DNA of 39,984 bases from Segatella copri (GTDB taxonomy: Bacteria; Bacteroidota; Bacteroidia; Bacteroidales; Bacteroidaceae): the NCBI RefSeq assembly GCF_009495355.1, contig NZ_VZAD01000003.1, positions 1-39,984 on the forward strand, given 5' to 3'. The notes under the pieces were generated by a model. The model saw only the letters and a list, made by a program, of their open reading frames with translations, was not told the DNA's origin and made no database searches. How positions within the stretch are numbered: position 1 is the stretch's first letter; every line of letters begins with the position of its first letter. Below are positions 6,171 through 15,519 of the stretch, piece after piece. The translations under genes were made by a program, and so were the position numbers.

Positions 6171-8552
6171 TTATTTTCTATATTCCTTCAGTATTTCTGC
6201 TGTTGTAAACAGAGGTTCTCCAGGAACATAACTCTTAAACTTCGTTAGATGGGAAGTCCTTAAATCAGCAAGCAATTTTCTGATATCTATCTTTCCAATA
6301 TTAACCTCCTCGTCAAGTCGATAAAAGAAATAATTACGATTTACCACTTCTGTTCCTTCGGCAGTCTCCATTGGATACCAAGATTTACGCATCCTCTCCT
6401 CTGTCACTCTGCCTGCGGTATCCTTGACATGAAACACACGATATTCGCCTGTTTCTTCCACTCCATCAGTGTATAGAATCACAAAACAGACATTCTGTTT
6501 TTCATAAAAATACGCAGAATGAGCACCATCTCGAACTTCATCGTCTTTAAGTTTCAAGCGCACATTATAAACCAAGCTTCCTTTGTCATTGTTTCCAAGA
6601 ATCCATTGCAGATGCTGCTCAGATTTATAATAGCCTACAAGAATACCTCGGCTCAGATCACGTTCCAAATAATGTACAGTAAGCCATTGTGGTGAAACCA
6701 TAGGCTGTTTTAACTCTTTCTCTACCGAAGGCTGTAACACTTTTTGGGGATCTTTACCCATATTACATTCTTCTATTATGAAATCTTCCTTAAGTTCATT
6801 AAACTGTTCTTCTGTCTCTTTCCATTTGGCATATGGACGTGCATAAGCAAAATAGACTTCTCTATCCTCACCATAAGGCTTAAACACTCTACCATTTAAC
6901 TCATAGAAATGTTTCTGCATATACAGTTCTCCGTCTATTCCCAATTTTGCTCTCATGGCATAGATGCAGTACTCTTTCTGTATCACCTCTCTAATCTCGT
7001 TTCGGAAAATGTCTCTAACATTTCGTTTCCACTGTGCTTTTTCGTTAGCTTTGTTGCGTGCATAAAGAAAAAGCACATACAGGAAATTCACATCATATTG
7101 CGATAGAAAAAGTGTATCACGGTCAAAGAGTCTGTCTGGGAACTGGTATGAAACAGTAGTACAATGCTCTCCCTTACCATTATAATGTTTGCGTATATTC
7201 TTATCACCAGCATTATATCTGTGATCATCATATACAAAACCACTGATAAAGAAATTAGGAATCACATCATAACCCTCTGTTGCACCAGTATCCTGCAAAT
7301 GAATATCCTTGAAGCTCTCTCTGTCCTTGGCTCTGTTTTCTCTATCTTTGTCGTCAAAAGCAGTTTCATCCGAAAGGAACAGATTGATGTTCCATTGTAT
7401 TACATTTCTTGCATAAGTATATTGCTTATATATAGACTCTGACGTAAGGGGATGCCCATTCTTGTAGTATTTACTGTCACCAATATAGTAAACTTCCCTG
7501 TTGGCCTGTTCATCATTCGAAGTCAATGCCAAGTCTGTATAAAGATGATCCACACGCTTACCGTCACTTTGGTCTGCAAGCCCCTTTGGTATATTACTGT
7601 GCGGAGTACCTATCAAATCATCTATCATGGCTTCAAATACTACATTGAAACTCTTGGCAAGTATGTATTCCTGAGCATGCGCATTGATGGCAATACGATA
7701 AGAGTTCTCGAAGAACGCATAACATAAATCCCAAAGTTGGAGAGCCATATCTGAGAAATATTTATACTTGATCTGCATGAGTCTCATCTTACCCATACCC
7801 TTAAGATATTCCCTAAACTGCTTACCTGTAATCAGCTCATACTGGATATTGATAGGCGTCTGGAAGCCATATTCTTCATTAAGATAATTCAAAATACTAT
7901 AGTAAATGACAAACAGCTCCTCCTCATAGTTCACGATACGTTTCTTATTGACAAGTTTCAAATATACAGGCGCTCCGTTCTTCTGCATGAAGGCAGAAGA
8001 ATGACTGATGGTTTTTGTCCAGTTTATTTTATTGTTGCCACGGTGCAGATTCTTGACGGTAAAGAGTACGAAATCACGGTTCTCCTGATTAAACCTAATC
8101 AGCGAAAGAACAATATCGAGATAGGTATTCGTGTGCTGTCGCTTGCCTTTCCCTGATCGGGTAATATGCTTATAAAGAATAGCCTTACTATCAGGATTAG
8201 CCTTGTAGAACACACTCAGAGCACGGTAAACCCAGACCGAAAATTCGTAGATGAATTTACGATATTCTCGGCTCAGTTTTTTCTGGTCTTCAGGTGTCAG
8301 CACCTGTTCCGGACTTACAGTTTCTCCATTCTCCAGTGTCACACCTGCCAGCACTTCTGTTTTCTTTTGAGGATCATCTTTTAAAAGGACCTTAGGTAAA
8401 ATAAAGACACAGTCTCTCAACTGTGGATTGTAAAAATAGCCCACATACTGTACGCTTACCTTCTTGTCCACATCCTGCAGCACGTAAATGTCCTTCAATA
8501 TGTTTTCTACTTTAGCACTGTCGTACTGATGTTCCTCAAATAGAATATACAT
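6171..8552 (-). CDS. McrC/LlaJI-R2-like restriction nuclease subunit
   Basis: A 793-residue protein that I read as the nuclease partner of the McrB-like protein, of the LlaJI R2 / McrC type. The PD-(D/E)XK core is visible at about 300-385: Glu307 in VVFEAMIDDLIG, VDHLYTD (335-340), GDSKYYKN with Asp359 and Lys361, and the trailing IYKQYTYARN (Gln377) that follows the ExK strand in McrC-type nucleases. The first 300 residues would hold the partner-binding part. Beyond about 420 are about 370 residues I cannot assign, more than in McrC (about 350 residues in total). Its ATG overlaps the McrB-like stop as TAATG, pointing to translational coupling and a complex. Confidence 0.78.
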   Translation of the reverse strand: MYILFEEHQYDSAKVENILKDIYVLQDVDKKVSVQYVGYFYNPQLRDCVFILPKVLLKDDPQKKTEVLAGVTLENGETVSPEQVLTPEDQKKLSREYRKFIYEFSVWVYRALSVFYKANPDSKAILYKHITRSGKGKRQHTNTYLDIVLSLIRFNQENRDFVLFTVKNLHRGNNKINWTKTISHSSAFMQKNGAPVYLKLVNKKRIVNYEEELFVIYYSILNYLNEEYGFQTPINIQYELITGKQFREYLKGMGKMRLMQIKYKYFSDMALQLWDLCYAFFENSYRIAINAHAQEYILAKSFNVVFEAMIDDLIGTPHSNIPKGLADQSDGKRVDHLYTDLALTSNDEQANREVYYIGDSKYYKNGHPLTSESIYKQYTYARNVIQWNINLFLSDETAFDDKDRENRAKDRESFKDIHLQDTGATEGYDVIPNFFISGFVYDDHRYNAGDKNIRKHYNGKGEHCTTVSYQFPDRLFDRDTLFLSQYDVNFLYVLFLYARNKANEKAQWKRNVRDIFRNEIREVIQKEYCIYAMRAKLGIDGELYMQKHFYELNGRVFKPYGEDREVYFAYARPYAKWKETEEQFNELKEDFIIEECNMGKDPQKVLQPSVEKELKQPMVSPQWLTVHYLERDLSRGILVGYYKSEQHLQWILGNNDKGSLVYNVRLKLKDDEVRDGAHSAYFYEKQNVCFVILYTDGVEETGEYRVFHVKDTAGRVTEERMRKSWYPMETAEGTEVVNRNYFFYRLDEEVNIGKIDIRKLLADLRTSHLTKFKSYVPGEPLFTTAEILKEYRK

Positions 8553-11149
8553 TATTCGTTTTCAGATTTATTGTTTTGCCAGTTCATCACTCTCTGCAGA
8601 AAGTCTACCAGTCTTTCTGTATTTACTTTTTCTCCTTCTTCATCGTAGAAATCGGCAAAAGCCAGGTCTCTCTCCATATTCTTTCCCTCCACGTCTTTCT
8701 GATAAGTGAAGAGCGAAGCATCTTCAAAGCCATAGTCTTTGAAGACATCGTTCCAAAGATAGAATATCACCTTGCCCACCAATGTATCAGCCGTAATGAT
8801 GGTAGGTTTCTCGTCTGTCTCATTAGCCTTCTTAGATGGCTTGCAGAAGAAATAGCCCAGCTGCTTATCGGCGCTGGAGGTCATGGAAGCGATGATTACA
8901 TTCACCTTCTGGATAAATTCCCACCAAGGGAGCTTCGTGCTCTCACCTATTATCTTCACAGGTTCTCCGTTCGCATCCTCTATCTGGATGTTCCAGTCTA
9001 ACTTCTCCCCGTTCTCATTCTTACCAGGCTTAATCTTGATGTACTTCCAGTCCCAGCGGCGCTTGAAGGCAGAATCAATTGGGAAAAGACTCTGGTCGCT
9101 GGTGTTCATGGTAGCAAGAATACTCATGTTAGGTGGCAGGGCCATAAAGCCAAACCAATTCCTATCAGGATATCTATCGTTACCCTCCTTATCCAAGCCA
9201 AATCTCTGATTCATTGTCGCAGCATACCCAGGGATATGAAGTTCTTCCAGATGTTCTGCTATATCCGTATCAGCCTTGATAGGATAAGTACTCCATCCGT
9301 CGTCGCTTCTATCCAGCAGCTGGAAGATATCACCAAACACCTGGGCACTGTTACCACGATTTATCTCCTCGATTACCAGGGCGATTTCCTCCTTTGGGTT
9401 CATCCAAGCCTGTTTGTAAGCCTCCAAAAAAGCCTGCTCCACAAACTCATAAGTCAAATCCTTTGTGCCGTTTATCTTATGTGGCTTGTAGCAGCCTACA
9501 AATGTGGCATAGTCGCTATCAGGGTGGAAGGTAGTACGGATGCAGGTAATCTTACCTTCATCCTCTTCCTTTTTGATGGTATGCGATTTACCTGTACCAG
9601 GAGCACCATAATAGATGATTTGGCGAGGGGTGAAATCTCCAAACTCCAGGGGGCTATCCTCGTCCTCTTCCAATGGCATAGTTGAATCATTTTTCAACAA
9701 TTCAACAAATGCGTCATAGAACTTTTTGAGATTCTCATTCGGTTCCTGACCATCATATAAGCCAAGTTCATCCAAAGACATAGTATCTTTAGTGATTCTC
9801 TCTTTAGAAGGTTCAAAATATTCTACCAGTTTCAGAGAAATGATAGTATCACCATTCCAGTTGGCAAGCACATTATGCCCTGTACTATCCCAATGTAGAT
9901 AAGCGGCATTTCCTTTAGGACCCTGTCCATGTACAGCGATACAAATTCTACCAGCAGAATATTGCTCCCATGGCTCTATCTGCTTTTGGATATTATCACC
10001 CTTGTATCCTTGTCCTGACTTTCTAAAAGAATTATTCTTTATAAATGGCTTCAGATATTCCTCGTAGCCTTTTACTGTTTCATCACCAGTTACGACATAC
10101 TGAAGATGGGCACAGAAATACTCCAGGAGATGTTTGAAATTGATATAGTCAGAAGTTTCTTCACCATTTACATTTTGTATGGTCTCAAAACTTTCCGGAT
10201 TATTAATCTCCCACATCTCATGAGTTCCTTGAGCATTGCGATACACATATTTTTTGCCAAAGCAATCAGATACAAACTTGACAAAATCTGGAACCATCAA
10301 CTGGGTATCTTTTCCTTTTGAATCTTTTCCAGGAAACCAATCTACATAAAGATACATTTCTCTTCCATCAACAAAGAATGGATCTGTGTACCATCTTCTT
10401 CCATTATCTGTCGAATTACGAGTATTTATTTCCGTTATGTCGGCAAACATAAACATATTCTGCAACTTATATGCACCATCTTTTTTAATAGAGACAGGCA
10501 CATTAGATTCTTTTGTATTAAAATAGGGGAGCATTTTGTCCAACTCTCCCATCATACGAAAATAATCCAAACATAAATGTACAAAAGTTCTATGTTCTTT
10601 AGATATTGAAATAAGTCTATTCTCGTGCGATGTATCATACGTTGAATCTATTATAGCAAGCAATTTTTTGAAAGAACGAATTTTTGTCAGCAATCTAAAA
10701 TATTCTTCCTTTGATGCTGTATATACAGATAAAGATTGGCTATTTTCGAAAATATCCTCCAAACCCAAATAATCCTCAGACTTTTCATTTAGAAGCCAGA
10801 ATACAGGAGTCTGGTTTTCCAATGCGAACCACACAAGATACCATCCTACATTTGCGTTAGAAGCAATATTTCTAATTTGCTTAACAACAGACTTTACAGG
10901 TGTACTAGTTTGAGAATCAATCTTAGTACTTCTCTTATTACCTATCTTGCTAAACGCACACTCCACAAAAGAACATGACTGATTTACAACAAGAATACCA
11001 TCCTGCTGTTCTGGAGTATTTGGCAGATAGGTTAAAACCTTCTCAGAAAGTCCTATGTGAGTTTGACCACTAGGAGAGTTATCTCTATTCAACTCTGCAT
11101 CAGAGAGTTTTTTAACGCCAATCGAATATTCTTTATATAATGTTATCAT
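8552..11149 (-). CDS. McrB-like AAA+ GTPase restriction subunit (LlaJI R1-like)
   Basis: An 865-residue motor subunit. The AAA+ domain starts at about 505: Walker A GAPGTGKS (515-522), Walker B ALVIEEINRGN (590-600), and MNTSDQS (681-687), which corresponds to the McrB guanine-recognition motif, followed by FKRRWDW. GTP rather than ATP use is therefore likely. The N-terminal 500 residues differ from McrB and should bind DNA; they include KKLSDAEL...GQTHIGL near residues 13-34, faintly like the EcoRII-N/B3 recognition fold (weak). Translocation by this subunit and cutting by its partner is the family mechanism. It is coupled to the nuclease gene by a TAATG overlap. Confidence 0.88.
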   Translation of the reverse strand: MITLYKEYSIGVKKLSDAELNRDNSPSGQTHIGLSEKVLTYLPNTPEQQDGILVVNQSCSFVECAFSKIGNKRSTKIDSQTSTPVKSVVKQIRNIASNANVGWYLVWFALENQTPVFWLLNEKSEDYLGLEDIFENSQSLSVYTASKEEYFRLLTKIRSFKKLLAIIDSTYDTSHENRLISISKEHRTFVHLCLDYFRMMGELDKMLPYFNTKESNVPVSIKKDGAYKLQNMFMFADITEINTRNSTDNGRRWYTDPFFVDGREMYLYVDWFPGKDSKGKDTQLMVPDFVKFVSDCFGKKYVYRNAQGTHEMWEINNPESFETIQNVNGEETSDYINFKHLLEYFCAHLQYVVTGDETVKGYEEYLKPFIKNNSFRKSGQGYKGDNIQKQIEPWEQYSAGRICIAVHGQGPKGNAAYLHWDSTGHNVLANWNGDTIISLKLVEYFEPSKERITKDTMSLDELGLYDGQEPNENLKKFYDAFVELLKNDSTMPLEEDEDSPLEFGDFTPRQIIYYGAPGTGKSHTIKKEEDEGKITCIRTTFHPDSDYATFVGCYKPHKINGTKDLTYEFVEQAFLEAYKQAWMNPKEEIALVIEEINRGNSAQVFGDIFQLLDRSDDGWSTYPIKADTDIAEHLEELHIPGYAATMNQRFGLDKEGNDRYPDRNWFGFMALPPNMSILATMNTSDQSLFPIDSAFKRRWDWKYIKIKPGKNENGEKLDWNIQIEDANGEPVKIIGESTKLPWWEFIQKVNVIIASMTSSADKQLGYFFCKPSKKANETDEKPTIITADTLVGKVIFYLWNDVFKDYGFEDASLFTYQKDVEGKNMERDLAFADFYDEEGEKVNTERLVDFLQRVMNWQNNKSENE

Positions 11150-11160
11150 ATTTTTTTTTG

Positions 11161-11646
11161 TTAAATGTAAAACGGTATCAATCTCAATTCAAAGCAATCA
11201 TCTACCATTTCGAAATCTAAAGCAGAAGAAAATTCAACTAGGAAATCACGAATCGTAAACCCTTTTTGCTTCAAGTTTTTTAAATAAATCCTTCCATCCT
11301 TTCTTCGATACAAAGTAACAGTATACTCCTTAAAATCATTATTGCCAAAGAAACTATCTATGGCACATAAGAGTTTTTCAAAGATAGGATTCCCTACTTC
11401 TATTTTTATACTTTCTCTAGATGTACTTCTATACAGAGGAAGCTGAGACTCAATAAAACTTAAAGCATCAACATAGTCCTTCTTATAAATGCGAAAAGTT
11501 ATTCCACATTCTTCACCAGAATCTACCATGCCATAGGAAAGATAGTCGAATATTTCACTACTCAAATTAATACTCGTCTCCCCAGAACATCCAGCGGTTT
11601 GCTTCCACCCACTGTCTTGACGCCGAATTTTCTTTACCATTCCCAT
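11161..11646 (-). CDS. unknown 161-aa protein in the restriction operon
   Basis: I do not recognise this protein. It begins MGMVKKIRRQDSGWKQTAGC, has no P-loop, nuclease or methylase motif, no signal peptide and no membrane segment. The middle has alternating strands and helices (EECGITFRIYKKDYVDALSFI; YTVTLYRRKDGRIYLKNL), so it may be a small alpha/beta domain. It lies 2 nt after the second methyltransferase and 11 nt before the McrB-like gene, so it is co-expressed with both. BsuMI has a third restriction gene besides its McrB-like one, and a similar accessory role is possible, but no sequence likeness is claimed. Confidence 0.75.
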   Translation of the reverse strand: MGMVKKIRRQDSGWKQTAGCSGETSINLSSEIFDYLSYGMVDSGEECGITFRIYKKDYVDALSFIESQLPLYRSTSRESIKIEVGNPIFEKLLCAIDSFFGNNDFKEYTVTLYRRKDGRIYLKNLKQKGFTIRDFLVEFSSALDFEMVDDCFELRLIPFYI

Positions 11647-11648
11647 AA

Positions 11649-12716
11649 TTACATTCTCATTATGTTATTATCAATCAAATAAGATAAAACCGCATAGATA
11701 GTATTAACACTAACCGCATTACCAGCTTGCTTATATAAAGCACCATCAGCCACACCAGCTTTGCTAGCATCAGAGGCAAATGAAGAAGGAAATCCTTGCA
11801 GCATAAAAGCTTCTTGTGGTGTTAATCTTCTTATTGGTATCTCTGCCAGTTCTTCCTTTGACATCCATGTAGAAGGTCTAATTTCACCTTTGCTGTCTAT
11901 AAACATATCACTATAGTAATTGTCCTGACATGCACGATGCATTTTATGCATAGAAGCCGTAAGGGTTCTTGCTACAAGTTTATCGATTTCTGAATTCGAT
12001 TTAAACTTACCGCTACCATTACTAAGAATGGTTGGTTTTATCCTCTTTGACAAATAGTACTTCTCTGAAACGTTCTTTGCCAACACATCTATTGTATTGT
12101 TATAGAAACAGAGAGAACAATCATTCCGCTCTAATGAATTGAAATGTTGAGACACCAACTCATTTGTAAACTCAAAATCTCCGTATTTCGAACTTCGTGC
12201 AAAAATAAGTGTTCTATTTCTCACTTGAGGAAGTCCATAATTAACAGAATTGAAAACATCATGATGAACAATATATCCTTCCGCTGACAATTCTTGCAAT
12301 ATCCTACGAATTGTTTTACCACGATCATGAATCATTAAATTCTTCACGTTCTCCAACAAAATATACTTAGGATGTTTGAACTTTACAATATCCATTATTC
12401 GGAAAAACATCTGTCCCCGGTCCTCTTGAAATCCAGCCATTGCTCCCATCATACTAAATGTCTGACAAGGAAAGCCACCAGTTAACAAATCAAAATCAGG
12501 TAGCTCAACAACATTACGTTCATCAGAAGTAAAATTAACTATATCCCCTAATTCTAATTCACCTTCGGTATTATAATTGGTTTTATAAGTCAAGACGGCT
12601 TTAGACTCGATTTCAGAGAATCCAACGCATATCACAGGCACATGATAATCTTGTCCAACCAAATCTATGGCTCGACGAAATCCTCCAATACCAGCAAATA
12701 GTTCTAAATGTCTCAT
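11649..12716 (-). CDS. DNA (cytosine-5) methyltransferase, second of the pair
   Basis: A 355-residue m5C methyltransferase. Motif I LELFAGIGGFRRAID (4-18), motif IV GGFPCQTFSM with nucleophile Cys84, motif VI LLENVKNL (Glu122), motif VIII QVRNRTLIFARS (about 164-175), a target-recognition region between VIII and IX, motif IX RRLTPQEAFMLQGFP, and motif X KQAGNAVSVN are all present, so it should be active. The start overlaps the stop of the first methyltransferase as ATGA. Two unlike m5C enzymes in one R-M operon are typical of systems with asymmetric sites such as LlaJI, one per strand. The specificity cannot be read from the sequence. Confidence 0.96.
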   Translation of the reverse strand: MRHLELFAGIGGFRRAIDLVGQDYHVPVICVGFSEIESKAVLTYKTNYNTEGELELGDIVNFTSDERNVVELPDFDLLTGGFPCQTFSMMGAMAGFQEDRGQMFFRIMDIVKFKHPKYILLENVKNLMIHDRGKTIRRILQELSAEGYIVHHDVFNSVNYGLPQVRNRTLIFARSSKYGDFEFTNELVSQHFNSLERNDCSLCFYNNTIDVLAKNVSEKYYLSKRIKPTILSNGSGKFKSNSEIDKLVARTLTASMHKMHRACQDNYYSDMFIDSKGEIRPSTWMSKEELAEIPIRRLTPQEAFMLQGFPSSFASDASKAGVADGALYKQAGNAVSVNTIYAVLSYLIDNNIMRM

Positions 12717-13846
12717 GTCACAATAAATTTCATAATACCCATGCCAATAGCTCTAGCCAGTTTTACAGGAACAGCATTTCCCACTTGAGCATACCATAAA
12801 TTCTGAGCTCCGGTCAGCACATAATCGTCTGGAAAGGTCTGGATTCTGGCAGCTTCACGTGGACTTAGACCTCGTGCCTCCCAAGGATGAATATACATAT
12901 TACAATCAAACTTCATATGAGATGTTATTGTCTTACATATCTGAGTTTCATCCAATTTAAAATACTTATCCTTGAAGATATTATTTCTTCGTGAATATGG
13001 CATAATATCAGCTATTGAATCATGCAAAGAATTGGCTCCCTGTGGTAAACGACGATAAATTTCTATATCTCTAGGATTATTGTACCTATTCTTGTGATTA
13101 TATAATTTATCTATATGTCTATATCCATTAATAAAATGGTAAAATTCTGTTTCTGGATACACAAACTCTCGTTCTGTAAATCCAGACTGTTCGTTCTCTT
13201 CATTTATTCCAATTCTTTTTCTTGACTCAAGATGTGGTAAACCTTCAAGTACATCCTTTAAAACGAACGGTGAACGTCCCTGTTTGGATATTTCTTCAAA
13301 TATATCATTAGGATTTACCCCAACGCGATTGCCTATCATTATGAAACGCTCTCTATTTTGAGGCACACCAAAATCCTGAGCTTTCAAGAGTCTATAATCA
13401 AACTGATATTCCGCACCAAGATATTTAGTAAAGTCATCTTTTATCTCTTCTATCTTCTTAGACATTCCTTTAACATTCTCCATTATAAAGAACTTGGGGC
13501 GCACTTGGCTTAAAAAATAAAGATAGGCTTTATATAATTGATTACGAGGATCATCCAGAATTCTCTGACGATTTGCCATAGAAAATCCTTGACAAGGAGG
13601 TCCACCACATACCAGCGTTATATCTTCCAGATATTCTTTATAGTCATCCAGATTCTCATTTAATTCGTTAATGTCGCCAACGAAATAATGACTATCATCC
13701 AGGTTATGATTTCTTTTGTATGTGTTACAGAACGTTTCGATAATTTCATTTACGAACCATGGTGTAAAGCCTGCTTGTTCCAAGCCACAGCTCAAACCTC
13801 CACATCCTGCAAACAAATCGACTATCTTGTATATTTTCTTAGACAT
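12713..13846 (-). CDS. DNA (cytosine-5) methyltransferase, first of the pair
   Basis: A 377-residue m5C methyltransferase with every core motif: VDLFAGCGGLSCGLEQAG (9-26), GGPPCQGFSMANR with Cys85, IMENVKGM (Glu123), VPQNRERFIMIGNR (161-174), RGLSPREAARIQTFPDDY and QVGNAVPVKLA. The recognition region (about 190-320) is unlike that of the neighbouring enzyme, so the two probably methylate different strands or sites. It overlaps the helicase stop as TAATG and the next methyltransferase as ATGA, so translation of all three is linked. Confidence 0.96.
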   Translation of the reverse strand: MSKKIYKIVDLFAGCGGLSCGLEQAGFTPWFVNEIIETFCNTYKRNHNLDDSHYFVGDINELNENLDDYKEYLEDITLVCGGPPCQGFSMANRQRILDDPRNQLYKAYLYFLSQVRPKFFIMENVKGMSKKIEEIKDDFTKYLGAEYQFDYRLLKAQDFGVPQNRERFIMIGNRVGVNPNDIFEEISKQGRSPFVLKDVLEGLPHLESRKRIGINEENEQSGFTEREFVYPETEFYHFINGYRHIDKLYNHKNRYNNPRDIEIYRRLPQGANSLHDSIADIMPYSRRNNIFKDKYFKLDETQICKTITSHMKFDCNMYIHPWEARGLSPREAARIQTFPDDYVLTGAQNLWYAQVGNAVPVKLARAIGMGIMKFIVT

Positions 13847-15510
13847 TACTCAGTAATCCTTTCTAAATTTCCATTAATATAATATTCCTCACTGTCAGCT
13901 GTATTCTGCACCACAGCTCTATCATTGATGAACGGACCGATATTATAGTACTTCGGCTTAACCTTAACCGTTCCATTTGCTATCAAGATACCCCACTTTC
14001 CATTTTGCTTAAACGGAATATATCCTTTGTAGTAAGGGCGCATCTCTTCATAGATGGGTGGAACTATCACCCTGTTGTTATGGTTGCAGACACCATACAA
14101 ACCATTCTTTCTAAATACATTATACTCCGAAAGGCTTGCAGCTTGATTAGCAGCATCAGGCCTTACCTGAGCGTTACCTTCTGCATGCTCAACAACAACC
14201 ATTTCTTCATCTGCTTCTGAATAATCAGGCTCATATTCTGAATCAGAATCAAGAATAAAGTCTCGTTTAATACCAGAACCATCATTATAGCCCTCCTCAT
14301 TATCAGTACCAAGGAAATGATACCGCCAATGACGGTTTGCCATCGGAGTACCGAAACGATTATAAAGTCCTACGTTGTCCAATATAACCGTAGTCTCCTT
14401 GCCTTCCGATATTCGAAGACCTCTACCCACCTGCTGGAGATAAAGCGAAAGCGACTTGGTTGGTCGAGCCAACTGTATAAACTCTATATTAGGACAATCA
14501 AAGCCTTCTGAGAAGATGTTGACATTCACAATGACTTCTATACTGCCAATGGCAAAGTCTGCTATCTTTTGCTCACGCTCAGCGGTTGGAGTTGTACCAT
14601 CTATCATACAGACACTAACGCCCTTTGTGGCATACAACTCACAGATATGATTGGCATGCTTGCGGTCGATGGCATAGATAATACCCTTCTTTCCTTTGGC
14701 ATATTTTTCGTAGCTTTTATATAAACCGGCACGTATCTTATCCTTGTCAATCACTGCACTCAACTCAGAATCCAAATAATCTCCGTCGGCTCCTATACGG
14801 TCTATACCGTTGATAGCGTGTTGAACCTCTGAATTGGGCTTAATGCTGATATAATCATAATTAGCAAGATAACCGTGATTGACAAACCATTCAATACTCT
14901 TTGCCAATACAATATCACCAAACAAAGCCGTAAAACCACAATGGCTCATACGCCACGGAGTAGCCGTCACGCCCAGTTTTTTACTATTGGGAAACATCTC
15001 CCAAAGCTTCTGGTATCCTGGTGCCATGCAGTGGTGCGCCTCATCAATGATGATAAAATCGAACTGTACCCGACGCATTATCTCATAATGCCGACGACTC
15101 ATTAAGGTCTGGATAGAAGCAACCTGTATAGGCTTGTCCAAATCCAGTTTCTCTCCGCTTACAATAACTCCATGAGGAATATCCCCCAGTTTCTTACTTG
15201 CCTGTCTTATCAGTTCCCTACGATGGGCAACAATCAATATCTTAGATTCACGACTATGAAGGTTGCACCATCGCAAGATATCCTTAACAACAGAAGTAAA
15301 GACAATTGTCTTTCCTGTACCAGTAGGCATCTGAAGCATCACATTGTCTATCTTATCCCAAAGGCCATAAACATTGTGTTTCATTTCCGCCTGGTAAGGA
15401 CGCAAGCCCGTATCATCCGACTCAATATGAGAGAATCGGATGGCAGGGCGCTCGAAGGGTTCCACCTTCTCAACTTCCTCGTCAAGATATATGTCTTTAT
15501 CTGTTATCAT
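13846..15510 (-). CDS. SF2 DEAH helicase with C-terminal WG repeats
   Basis: A 554-residue superfamily 2 helicase/translocase of the type used in restriction systems. Motifs: RPYQAEM (37-43), Walker A PTGTGKT (62-68), DEAH (156-159), TATP (182-185), FSEGFDCP (333-340) and QQVGRGLR (359-366). No nuclease motif is seen. After an acidic linker (420-445) the C-terminus (about 463-535) carries two WG/KWG-type beta repeats (NGLYGVCNHNNRVIVPPIYE; NGKWGILIANGTVKVKPKYY), which are probably protein-binding. Such a C-terminal addition is unusual for R-M helicases. The gene starts 9 nt after the AIPR gene and overlaps the first methyltransferase. Confidence 0.9.
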   Translation of the reverse strand: MITDKDIYLDEEVEKVEPFERPAIRFSHIESDDTGLRPYQAEMKHNVYGLWDKIDNVMLQMPTGTGKTIVFTSVVKDILRWCNLHSRESKILIVAHRRELIRQASKKLGDIPHGVIVSGEKLDLDKPIQVASIQTLMSRRHYEIMRRVQFDFIIIDEAHHCMAPGYQKLWEMFPNSKKLGVTATPWRMSHCGFTALFGDIVLAKSIEWFVNHGYLANYDYISIKPNSEVQHAINGIDRIGADGDYLDSELSAVIDKDKIRAGLYKSYEKYAKGKKGIIYAIDRKHANHICELYATKGVSVCMIDGTTPTAEREQKIADFAIGSIEVIVNVNIFSEGFDCPNIEFIQLARPTKSLSLYLQQVGRGLRISEGKETTVILDNVGLYNRFGTPMANRHWRYHFLGTDNEEGYNDGSGIKRDFILDSDSEYEPDYSEADEEMVVVEHAEGNAQVRPDAANQAASLSEYNVFRKNGLYGVCNHNNRVIVPPIYEEMRPYYKGYIPFKQNGKWGILIANGTVKVKPKYYNIGPFINDRAVVQNTADSEEYYINGNLERITE

Positions 15511-15519
15511 TTTAATTCT

